This document shows, piece after piece, positions 36,130 to 45,000 of a stretch of 64,000 nucleotides of DNA (positions within the stretch are counted from its first letter, which is position 1; each line of letters begins with the position of its first letter). The stretch is from positions 62,001 to 126,000 of the forward strand of contig CAXXWA010000040.1 of NCBI GenBank assembly GCA_963662815.2. The letters are read 5' to 3'. Source of the DNA: JAPPHA01 sp963662815. GTDB taxonomy: Bacteria > Pseudomonadota > Alphaproteobacteria > Rhodobacterales > Rhodobacteraceae. A program made the translations under genes and the position numbers. The notes under the pieces are model-generated. The model was given only the letters and a program-made list of their open reading frames with translations. It did no database searches and had not been told where the DNA came from.

Positions 36130-36828
36130 ATGAACGGCCAAGCTGTGAAAAAGCCTGAACGACCGTGCATCCCAGTCATAAATTCTGATCAGAGATTTCC
36201 GGTGCGCCGGGTCTACTGCATCGGAAAAAACTACGCGGCGCATATTCAGGAAATGAAGGCCGATGAGCGCGACCCGCCGGTGATTTTCATGAAACCGACA
36301 GACGCCGTTGTCGCGGACCGCGGCGAGATTCCGTATCCTGTCTTCACGCAGAATTTTCATTACGAAGGCGAACTTGTCGTCGCGCTCAGGTCCGGCGGCT
36401 ACAACATCGCCGAAGCTGACGCCTGTTCGCATATTTTCGGCTATTGCGTCGGACTCGATATGACGCGCCGCGACTGCCAGGCTCTGGCCATAGAGAAGGG
36501 AATGCCCTGGGAAGTCGTGAAGTCCTTCGACATGTCCGCGCCGGTGGGGCCGGTTTCACGCGTCGAGGATGCCGGCCATATCGACAATCATGTCCTGCGC
36601 ACAAAGGTCAACGGCGAGGTCCGGCAGGAGGCCAATGTGAATCTGATGATCTGGAACACAAGCGAGATCATCGCCAAAATCTCTGAGCAATACCAGCTGA
36701 GGGCGGGCGACCTGATCATGACCGGCACACCGGCCGGCGTCGGTCCCGTCATCACCGGCGATATGATCGAGGTCGAGGCCGATGGCTTGGCACCTCTCAA
36801 GATCACTATTGGAGCCGCTGCCGCTTGA
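36130..36828 (+). CDS. Fumarylacetoacetate hydrolase-family protein
   Basis: A 232-aa FAH-fold enzyme. The family motifs are YCIGKNYAAHIQEM near residue 29, PVIFMKPTDAVV, NFHYEGELVVALR with metal-binding glutamates, FGYCVGLDMTRRD and IMTGTPAGVGPV. Size and spacing match the small fumarylpyruvate hydrolase/acylpyruvase subgroup, which cleaves C-C bonds in aromatic or related catabolism in the cytoplasm. ATG 36130 has AGGAG about 12 bp upstream. The gene begins only 61 bp after the target duplication of ISAs1 copy 2, so its native promoter has probably been displaced. Confidence 0.9.
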   Translation: MNGQAVKKPERPCIPVINSDQRFPVRRVYCIGKNYAAHIQEMKADERDPPVIFMKPTDAVVADRGEIPYPVFTQNFHYEGELVVALRSGGYNIAEADACSHIFGYCVGLDMTRRDCQALAIEKGMPWEVVKSFDMSAPVGPVSRVEDAGHIDNHVLRTKVNGEVRQEANVNLMIWNTSEIIAKISEQYQLRAGDLIMTGTPAGVGPVITGDMIEVEADGLAPLKITIGAAAA

Positions 36829-37212
36829 CCGGATATTCGGACCTCGCGGCGCATGACAGTCCAGCGGCCCTTGCCACCGCCGCGGTTGCGAACGCCGCAT
36901 GCCGGGCTGCGGGAATCCTCAGCGGCGCGGTCCCGCCTTCTGCGCCGGCGGGCGCAAGGGTTTCGGATCCAGCCGCAGGCCATCCGCCGCAAGAGGGTGC
37001 TGCGCGCGCCGTCGGCGGTGTTGACATGCGGCGGGCAGTTTCGGCCGCTGCCGGCAGTGATGCGGCCCTGATTTCCGGGACGGTTCTTGCGAAGGCCGTC
37101 GTGGCAGGGGCGGCGGACGCCCCACAGCGGAAACAGAATTCATGGGCCGCATCGGGCAAGACGGAACGGTCCATGAGCAACTTGGCCTGACTCAGCGAAG
37201 GGAGACATCGTC
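36829..37212. other. Alanine/GC-rich stretch without a confident gene
   Basis: Open frames of about 120 codons cross this region on both strands (plus 36825-37190, minus 36806-37180). Both give alanine-rich, low-complexity products without recognisable motifs. The plus frame would overlap the FAH stop by 4 nt, which is suggestive of coupling, but composition alone can explain it. A GGGAG ribosome site for the next gene lies at its end. Confidence 0.35.
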
Positions 37213-38097
37213 ATGGCTGCAGAAAAGATCGGCATCATCGGCACTGGCCGCATGGGAACCGCAATCGCAACCCGGCTGGCGGACCGGGGCTTTGCAGTGA
37301 CAGTCTGGAACCGGAGCCCGGGCCGGACAGCGGCCGCGGTGAAGGCGGGCGCCGCCCGCGCCGAAAACCTGGCCTCGCTTGCCGCGCGGTCCAAAATTCT
37401 CATTTCCTCGCTGACCGACCACGCCGCCATTGCGGGCCTTCTGGACGGAGAGGCCGGACTGCTGCGGGCCGGGATCGGGGGAAGGCTCTGGATCGAGATG
37501 AGCACGCTTTTGCCTGAACAGCAGCAGGCGCTTGCATCGCGGGCCGCCGCTGCGGGCTGCATGTATCTTGAATGCCCGGTCGGCGGAACCGTGGGCCCGG
37601 CCCTGAAGGGCGCGCTTCTCGGCATGGCCGGGGGATCGGAGGAAGCCTTCGCGCGGGGGCGGCCGGTGGCCGAAGCGCTGTGCAAACGTGTCGAACTTCT
37701 CGGCCCCGTAGGCGCCGGCTCCGCCATGAAGCTCGCAGTCAATCTGCCGCTCGCCCTCTACTGGGCCGGCATGGGAGAGGCGCTGTCGCTGCTCGCTGGG
37801 CAGGGTGTGGAGCGCGGCTTGGCAGCCAGCGTCATGTCGGACAGTTCCGCCGGGCCGGCGATGCTGAAAAACCGGCTGAACTTCGTGATCTCGACGCTGG
37901 AAGGCAATGACCAGCAGGGGACTTTCGATATCAACGGGCTGCGGAAGGATCTGGGTCTGGCCCTTGAGCTGGCGGGCCTAAGCGGCGCGCCGACGGCGCT
38001 GTCGGCAGCGGCGCGGGAGGTCTATGACAAGGCCATCGCATCGGACCTGGGCGGGTTTGATGGATCGAGCCTGACCCGGTTCATGCTGGACCGGTAG
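37213..38097 (+). CDS. Beta-hydroxyacid dehydrogenase (3-hydroxyisobutyrate dehydrogenase family)
   Basis: A 294-aa NAD(P)-dependent oxidoreductase. The N-terminal Rossmann motif IGIIGTGRMGTAIATRLADR and the nearby VTVWNRSPGR, with arginine after the second strand, suggest NADPH use. The substrate-binding segment reads YLECPVGGTVGPALKGALLG, where most relatives have DAPVSGG, and the catalytic lysine region is GAGSAMKLAVNLPL. The C-terminal half is helical as expected. It may act with the FAH-family protein upstream in one catabolic route. The interrupted TauE gene follows at 27 bp. Confidence 0.88.
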   Translation: MAAEKIGIIGTGRMGTAIATRLADRGFAVTVWNRSPGRTAAAVKAGAARAENLASLAARSKILISSLTDHAAIAGLLDGEAGLLRAGIGGRLWIEMSTLLPEQQQALASRAAAAGCMYLECPVGGTVGPALKGALLGMAGGSEEAFARGRPVAEALCKRVELLGPVGAGSAMKLAVNLPLALYWAGMGEALSLLAGQGVERGLAASVMSDSSAGPAMLKNRLNFVISTLEGNDQQGTFDINGLRKDLGLALELAGLSGAPTALSAAAREVYDKAIASDLGGFDGSSLTRFMLDR

Positions 38098-38124
38098 GGT
38101 CCTTTTGCGCCATTTGCGGATTCA

Positions 38125-38385
38125 ATGACGGGTTTCCACGGAGCCGTTCACGATTTTTCGGAACTGCTGCCATTGGCGGCGACGCTGATCGCTTCGGGCG
38201 CGGCCATCGGCCTGCTGGCCGGTCTGTTCGGTGTCGGCGGCGGAGCGATCAGCGTGCCGATATTCTACGAGACTTTCCTGACGCGGGGTCTTGATCCGGA
38301 CGGAGCGATGCCGCTGGCTGTCGGAACGTCGCTTGCCATGATGGTGCCAACAGCGATCCTGTCCGCATGGGCTCACACCAGGAAA
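38125..38385 (+). pseudogene. TauE/SafE-family permease, 5' part (interrupted by the island)
   Basis: The first 87 codons of a sulfite/organic-anion exporter. Visible are ASGAAIGLLAGLFGVGGGAI and AVGTSLAMMVPTAILSAWAH, the conserved first-half motif of the family. After AHTRK at 38385 the frame leaves the permease and runs 10 codons into island sequence before a stop at 38413-38415. The remaining coding sequence resumes in the same frame at 63685. Removing the island would restore a continuous permease, so this copy is non-functional while the element is integrated. Confidence 0.92.
38367..38385. repeat. attL of the genomic island
   Basis: ATGGGCTCACACCAGGAAA matches the sequence at 63678-63696 in 18 of 19 positions. 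The uninterrupted core TCACACCAGGAAA (13 bp) is identical. It lies inside the tauE coding sequence, 118 bp before the first integrase gene. Confidence 0.88.
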
Positions 38386-38502
38386 CGCACCTTCGGTTCT
38401 AAGGCCCTGTTATAACGTCTGTTTTTCCTTCCTCAACCTGCGGATGCGGACAGGTTTCGACCATGATTCCTCCGCGTCTGCAACTGACTGCGGGAGGAAG
38501 AC

Positions 38503-39633
38503 ATGCCGAGAGTGCGGCTCACGGAAGCGCGAATCAACGCGCTCAAACCCGAAAAGTCGGCACTGGACGTCCGTGACGCCGCCCTGAAGGGCTTCGGCGT
38601 CAGGGTCATGCCCTCCGGACGGAAACGGTTCTTCATCCACACGCAGCATGAAGGCCGGCGTGTCTGGAAACTCGTAGGCGAGCCGGGCCGGATGGCCCTG
38701 GCCGAAGCACGCGATGCGGCAAGGACGGAACTCGCCGCCATCCGGAAGGGCCGGCCTGCTGCAAGGTCGCCGGACGATACCCACTTCGAGACCGTCGCGG
38801 AGGAAGTGTTCCTCCGCTATTCCCGCCACTGGAAGCCCTCCACACTGAGGGTGAACAGGGCGTATCTCCGCAATCAGATCCTGCCATGGTTCGGGGGGAG
38901 GCAGATCGCGGACATCACCCGGAAGGACGTCCGGGACTGGTTCATGTCGCTGCATGCGACGCCTGTCGCCGCCGACCGTTCGGCGCCGGTGCTGTCCGTC
39001 ATCATGGCCCAGGCCGAAGTCTGGGGCTGCCGTCCCGAGAACAGCAACCCGTGCACCGGCATCAGGCGCTACCGGCGGAAGGGCCGGGAACGCTTCCTTT
39101 CCGACGCCGAACTCCGCCGCCTCGGCGGAGTCCTGTCAACGCACGAGACTGACCGGCCGCTGCAGACGGCAATCGTCAGGATGCTTCTGCTGACCGGCTG
39201 CCGGGGCGGCGAGATCCGGACCCTTCAATGGCGGGACTTCCGCGACGGGAACCTGTACCTCCGCGACAGCAAGACGGGTCCCCGAACCGTGTGGCTGTCA
39301 TCGCCGTCCCGGGACGTGCTGGCGGGATTGCCGAAGACATCCCGCTGGATCTTTCCGTCGCGTCGGAACGGCAAACCGGTCTCGAAGACAGCGACCGACA
39401 GATTCTGGCAGCGCGTGCGTTCCGACGCGGGACTGGCGGACGTGCGGCTTCACGACCTTCGCCATGCCTACGCGAGCATCGCCATCATGCAGGGCGAGAC
39501 CGTCCCCGTCGTCGGCCGCCTGCTCGGTCACGGCGATTCAGGCACGACCCTCAAGTACGCGCACCTTGCCGAGAGCGCCTTGCGCGACGCGGCAGACGCG
39601 GTGGGCGACATACTCGGAGGAACGGAATCATGA
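38503..39633 (+). CDS. Tyrosine recombinase (integrase 1)
   Basis: A 376-aa integrase of the P4-like type with an N-terminal DUF4102-like arm-binding region (RLTEARINALKPEKSALDVR). A core-binding SAM-like domain spans ~95-185. The catalytic domain has TGCRGGEIRTLQWRD (first Arg), LHDLRHAYASIAI (His-x-x-Arg) and LLGHGDSGTTLKYAHL with the nucleophile tyrosine. GGGAGGAAGAC precedes ATG 38503. Its stop overlaps the start of integrase 2 by 4 nt. It lies next to attL and reads inward, as usual for island integrases. Confidence 0.95.
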   Translation: MPRVRLTEARINALKPEKSALDVRDAALKGFGVRVMPSGRKRFFIHTQHEGRRVWKLVGEPGRMALAEARDAARTELAAIRKGRPAARSPDDTHFETVAEEVFLRYSRHWKPSTLRVNRAYLRNQILPWFGGRQIADITRKDVRDWFMSLHATPVAADRSAPVLSVIMAQAEVWGCRPENSNPCTGIRRYRRKGRERFLSDAELRRLGGVLSTHETDRPLQTAIVRMLLLTGCRGGEIRTLQWRDFRDGNLYLRDSKTGPRTVWLSSPSRDVLAGLPKTSRWIFPSRRNGKPVSKTATDRFWQRVRSDAGLADVRLHDLRHAYASIAIMQGETVPVVGRLLGHGDSGTTLKYAHLAESALRDAADAVGDILGGTES

Positions 39634-40766
39634 ACAGGGTTCGCCTTACCGACGCCGGCGTCCGCCGGCTGAAACCGGGGGCGCGCGAATGCACGGTTCG
39701 CGACACCCGGGTTCCGGCGCTGGGCGTTCGCGTCCATCCGTCGGGTGCCCGGACCTTCGTCTGCCACTTCCCCGACACGAAGGCATCCCTTGGTCCGGCC
39801 GCGCTGCTGACTGTCGACGAGGCCCGCCGGGAATGCCTGAGGCTGCAATCCGAAGGGACGGACCGGAAGGCCGCGGCGCCGGCGTTCGCTGCCTTCGCCA
39901 AGGGCCCGTGGCGCGATTCCTGGCTTCCCCGTTGCAAGCCGGCAACGACCCGCGGTCGGGACGCGGCGCTGCGCGCGCAGCTCCTGCCGACCTTCGGCGA
40001 CCTTCGCATTGACAGGATCACGCCCGCCCATGTCCACCGCTGGTTCGACGACTACAGCCGGACGTCGCCCGGAGGCGCCAACAAGGCGCTGGAGGTGTTG
40101 CGTCACGTCCTCAACCACGCGGTGAGGCTTGAACACATCGCGGCCAGCCCGGCCCGGGGCGTCAGGCCGAACCCGCGCCCGAAACGCACGCGGTTCCTGT
40201 CCCGGGACGAGATCGACCGCCTGCATGGTGTCCTCGACCGCCATGCAGGCGGGAGGCGGTGCCTGCAGGCCGACATTGTCCGCCTCCTGCTGCTGACCGG
40301 CTGCCGCAAGAACGAGATCGTCCGCCTGCGGAGGCGGGAAGCGGATTCCGGTCTCCTGAGGCTCGAGGACAGCAAGACGGGGCCGCGAACGGTCTTCCTG
40401 AACAGGAAGGCCCGGGACATCGTTGAGCGCCGCCTCGCGGCAGCGTCCGGCGAGTTCCTGTTTCCCTCTCCGAAAGATCCTGCAAGGCCGCTATCGGACG
40501 GCCTGCCCCTCTGGCACGAGGTGCGCCGGGAAGCCGGGATCGAGGACGTGCGGCTTCACGACCTTCGCCACACATTCGGAACCCAGGCCGTCATGCAGGG
40601 CGTCCCCCTGCCGGTCGTGGCCCGGCTTCTGGGTCACAGCAAGGCGACGATGACGCTTCGCTACGCCCATGCAGGCGACCGGGAGATCGAGGCGGCGGCG
40701 GAGCGGATCGGAGCCAGGATATCGGAAAGTCTCGGGCTTCAGGACCGTACCGCGGATCCCGATTGA
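39630..40766 (+). CDS. Tyrosine recombinase (integrase 2)
   Basis: A 378-aa integrase paralogous to the one it overlaps. The arm-binding N-terminus (RLTDAGVRRLKPGARECTVR) and core domain are followed by TGCRKNEIVRLRRRE, LHDLRHTFGTQAV and LLGHSKATMTLRYAHAGD, so all catalytic residues are present. The start is ATG 39630 inside the stop of integrase 1 (ATGA), although the frame is open earlier. Two complete, coupled recombinases suggest a heteromeric or division-of-labour integration machinery rather than a decayed duplicate. Confidence 0.93.
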   Translation: MNRVRLTDAGVRRLKPGARECTVRDTRVPALGVRVHPSGARTFVCHFPDTKASLGPAALLTVDEARRECLRLQSEGTDRKAAAPAFAAFAKGPWRDSWLPRCKPATTRGRDAALRAQLLPTFGDLRIDRITPAHVHRWFDDYSRTSPGGANKALEVLRHVLNHAVRLEHIAASPARGVRPNPRPKRTRFLSRDEIDRLHGVLDRHAGGRRCLQADIVRLLLLTGCRKNEIVRLRRREADSGLLRLEDSKTGPRTVFLNRKARDIVERRLAAASGEFLFPSPKDPARPLSDGLPLWHEVRREAGIEDVRLHDLRHTFGTQAVMQGVPLPVVARLLGHSKATMTLRYAHAGDREIEAAAERIGARISESLGLQDRTADPD

Positions 40767-40817
40767 TCAGTGTTCCCGCCCCGGAACATCCGTCGGCATC
40801 CGACAGGCCTTACCGTA

Positions 40818-41860
40818 TTATTGCTGGGGAATCCGACGCCCGGCGGCACGGCAACGCTGGTACACGCCAGGCAGGCTAGGCAGACCAGGGGCCGCAGGAC
40901 CGATGTCGCCTACAGCGTCCGGTCGGCGCACTTGTGCCGGTTCGACCTCGCCATTCCGAACCCGGGCGCGGAAGATCATCGACTGGGCAGGAGTCCGCAT
41001 CGGCGGCACCCTCGCCAACTCCTTCGGCGCCGGCGGCCGTCGCATCCCCGACGGCCTCTGCAGGGGCGACGACCGCGAGGCGATCCTCGACAGCCTGTCC
41101 GGGCACGTACGCGGAAGCCGGAGCAGCCCGGTGGCGCCCCGACCCTAAACGACGGCAGCCGCCTGCTTTCCGCCGATCTGACGAAGAAGCGTGTATTTCG
41201 ACGCCCGGTCCACCGGGGACGCCAACGCGCCGCTGCGGTCCTTCCCCATGATCGCGTTCGCCTCACGGTAGCCGAAACGCTCCTTCGTCTCCACCACCGT
41301 CGGGCGCTCGGAGATGTCCACGCGGTTCGGGATGCGACTGCGGCCCGAATGCCTGCCGCCTTTCCGGTCCGGCTTACTTCCATGCCGACGGAGGAACAGG
41401 CAGAGTCGGTCGCCGCCCTTCCGATCGGTGCTCCACCCCTCTGCCAGCCCATCATTCGCCATCCGCCACGGCTTCATCCTCGTGACGATGCGGCGCGAGT
41501 GCGGCAGTGACCGCATCCGACCCTTCCGGCCTTCGGGTCCGTCCCGACCGCCTCCAGCCACTCCTTTCGTTCCGCCCTTTCGGGACAGGGTTCCCGCAAG
41601 GCGGCACCCCCGTACTCGACCGCGTGGCGCGGATCGGGAATGACGGTGAACTTCAGGCCAGACTGCAACTCCGCGCCGACATTGCGAATCCGGGGCGCCG
41701 CATCGGAGATCGCCACGGCCCGCCTTTCCTCTGTGCAGATGTCTGGCCTCGTTTGGCACACGTCAGGTAGTGGCAGCCCTTCTGCATGGCGGCCTCCCTG
41801 CTTCGACACAGGGACTGTCTTCGCCATCCGGCCGATTCGCAACATCCCGCGGCGATAGAC
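40818..41860 (-). pseudogene. IS30-family transposase relic
   Basis: Scattered minus-strand segments match an IS30 transposase in order. An N-terminal part near 41740-41800 reads ICTEERRAVAISDAAPRIRN, compared with the family helix-turn-helix. The catalytic middle near 41145-41330 reads SRIPNRVDISERPTVVE, IMGKDRSGALASPVDRASKY and TLLRQIGGKQAAAVV. A weaker C-terminal trace (RPGSEWRGRTGTSA) lies near 40930-40980. The segments are in different frames with stops between them, so the gene is dead. Borders are approximate and no inverted repeats were identified. Confidence 0.65.
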
Positions 41861-42050
41861 GCAGGTCGCCACCATCTCCGATGTTGCACTTCAAAGTGGG
41901 CCGGGGAACAATTAAATTGCGTGTCATGTCGGAAAAATGTTGTATGTCATCCAATGTGATCTCATGCATAAGTATTTGACGCACCTAAACGTTGAACACC
42001 AACGCATGAACCAAGAACCGCACCAACAAGACACAGGATAAAAGACTGAT
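41861..42050. other. Upstream region of the TIR-STAND gene
   Basis: An AT-richer stretch that must carry the promoter of the 1512-aa gene. A TTGAC at 41976-41980 could be a -35 element, but no convincing -10 follows. An ACAGGATAAAAG run precedes the start and gives only a weak ribosome site. No gene is supported here. Confidence 0.4.
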
Positions 42051-45000
42051 ATGCCATCTATTTTCGGCAGCTATCGCCGAAGCGATGCTGGAGGACACGC
42101 CGGTCGCTTGCATGACAGGCTCCGGCACTGGTATCCTGATGATGAACTGTTCTTCGACGTGAATTCGATTGAATGGGGTGACGACTTTCCAAAAGCAATC
42201 TATGACGCGATTCGCACCGCCAAGATCGTCCTTGTAATCATCGGACCCGATTGGGTAAAGGAAATAAACGGACGCGCAAATCAACCGGAAATCGACTTTG
42301 TTCGGCGCGAAATTTCGATAGCGCTGGAAAGTAGAGCTTCGGGAAAAACAGAAATCTTTCCCATCCTGGTGGGCAATGCCCGCATGCCTGGCCCTTCAGC
42401 GCTCGACATGTCGTTGACGGAGGATCTCGGAAAACTGTTTGACTGCCATGCACACTCATTTCCGGCTGACGTTAGACAATGGGATGATCAGTTCCAAAGA
42501 TTGCAGGAGTGCATTGCCCGAGTGCAAGGCGTACCGTTACCCGAGGCTCAACTTTCCCGTCAGGACGGGCGCTTGACGTTCGCCTCCCGTGAATCCAAAC
42601 CGACGAGGCGAAAGGGTTCCGTTGATGTTTCAGCGGTAAAAAGTGTGTTCGGAAAAGTTTCGGTCGATCTCCTGAATTGGCCACAGGAAATCAATGGGCA
42701 TTGGATTGAGCGTCCGGAGTTAGCCAAGCTGTACAAACTGGCCAAGGGTCACGGATCATCCGTAACCGCGATACTTGGCGAACCTGGCAGCGGAAAGTCG
42801 GCCATTCTGGCTCGTCTGGGGGTACGCCTTAAAACGGAAGATGTCGTGCTGTTGGCAATCAAGGCGGATCGCCTGCCAAGGAATACTTCAACATTCCAAG
42901 ATCTTGAGGATTGGATCGGAAGCGAGGTTCCAGTCACGGAAGCACTCCAGAAACTTGGGAAGAATCAACGGATCGTCGTCCTCATCGACCAATTGGATGC
43001 GTTGTCCGACCTCATGGACCAACACACCGAACGGCTCTGGTCAATTACTCGCTTCGTAAATTCAATTCGAGATATCTCAAACCTCGTTGTTCTTGTGTCG
43101 TGCCGTGAGTTCGAGTTTCATAACGATATTCGGTTCAAGATTCTGAACGCAGACGAAGTGACTTTGCAACGCCCGACGTGGGAGCAGGTCGATTCTCTCC
43201 TGAAGGTGCTCGGACTTGACACCGGTCACTGGAGCGAGGACGTGCGGGACGTGCTGCGAACGCCGCAGCATCTCGCCATGTTTCTCGAATGCGGCCTGCA
43301 TTCAACAGGCGTGCCTTTGTTTGCATCCTATCATGCGCTCTTGAACAGCATTGTGAGAAGGCGGCTTGAGGTCCCGCACGGCGAGCGGACTGTTGAAGTG
43401 GCGGAAACCATTGCGGCGGAAATGGCAGATGAAGAGGAACTCTGGCTAAGCCGAAGGCGATTCGAACGCAGGTTTCCCGAGGAACTTGGACGGCTGGAAG
43501 AATCGGGCCTCCTGAAACTATCGGGGAACGGGCTGTCTGTCGGGTTTCGCCATCAGACCGTGTTCGATTTCCTGCGCGCCAGCGGATTCCTTCGCGATGG
43601 CCGGACGCTGGCAGAATATGCTGTTGAGGAAAAAGGACAGTCTCTGTTTGTACGGCCGACGCTTTGGAGCACGTTGAACTACCTGAGGGACAGCGACTAT
43701 GCCGTCTACCGTAAGCAGTTTTACGCACTGTGGAGCCGAAAGGACTTGCGGACGCACGTCCGAGATCTGTTGGTTCGCTTTCTCGGACGGATTCCAGACC
43801 CAAGGGATCAAGAGGCGCAGTGGCTGCTTCCCCTCCTTGAGGAAAGCACTCTTCGGAGAGTAGTGCTATTGGCCGTATCTGGCAGTCCGGGATGGTTCCG
43901 GCGAGTTGCCGGACGATTGGCAGGATTCATGACGGCGGGACCTGAGCAGGCGTGGGAGGTGACGCCGGTCTTGAGGGCTGCAACGGCGTTCGCCGCCCCG
44001 GACGTATTGACGTTGGTCGAAAGAAACTGGGCGAACGACAAGGAGTACGCCAACTGTGCATTTGCCGTTCTGCGCAACATCAGTGATTGGGGCGAAGACA
44101 GCGTTGATCTGGTTTGCCGACTTGTCGATTACGGTGTCGACGACACGTTTTTGGTAAAGAACTTTGCCGACAAGGTTTCGAGATCCCGACCGGATTTGGC
44201 GCCAAGAATCATTGTGCAGCATTTGCGGGCAGCGACGCGAGCACTGGACGAAGAAGGAGTGAGGCTTGACGGAGACATTGCCTCTCATGAATTGATTCCA
44301 GGATCTGTAAAGCAGACGGTTGGCCCCCGCGAAGACTTGAGATTGTACCAAAGGTTGCTCGAAGGTGGTACGGATTGGTACGGCATCGAGGATATTGCCG
44401 GACGGTGCGCGAAGGAGTTCGTAATCGAGATTTGGCCGTGGCTGACTCAAATGTTCACCCGGCTGGCGATACCGGAAAATCCATGTCTGAACCAATACAG
44501 GAACCATCAAGGCCTTGCGTTTTTGCGTGATGGACCCTTACACCAGCCATTGCAGTCGGCGATTTTCGTGGCGGTTACCGGTTTTGCAGGAAGCGATTCC
44601 AAGGGATTCCTCGAATTCGTGCAAGCAAACAAGGCGTCCAACCTCAACGTTCTGCATCGTCTATTGGCGAGGGGTCTTGCGACGCTGGCGGATCGACATC
44701 CTGATGCAGTTCTGGAATATCTCCTGGAGGATTCGAGGCGGCTTGAAATTGGAGACATTTTCAAACGGCATGCTGACACCAAAGCGCTCATTTCCGCTGT
44801 AGTTCCAAGGTTGACCGAAGGGCAAGCATTGCGTCTTGAAAAGGCGATTCGGAACTGGACATGCTATCGGACAATTCCTGAAAGTCGGAGTGCAGAGTCA
44901 AGACGAGAGCGGCAAAAACGGATGCGCAGAGCACGGCTCAACCTGATCAGGGCGTTTCCATTCGACCGACTATCGGCAGCGGGAAAATCGTATGTCATGG

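Noticed and set aside
36825..37190. 121-codon plus-strand frame overlapping the FAH stop
   Set aside because: Alanine-rich, without motifs, and with an equally long frame on the opposite strand; kept only as an unassigned region.
38367..38385. tRNA-gene attachment site for the island
   Set aside because: No tRNA-like sequence is near either end; the repeats lie in tauE coding sequence.
40767..41510. Plus-strand frame following integrase 2
   Set aside because: Arginine/proline-rich reading that opposes the IS30 relic; no recognisable motif.
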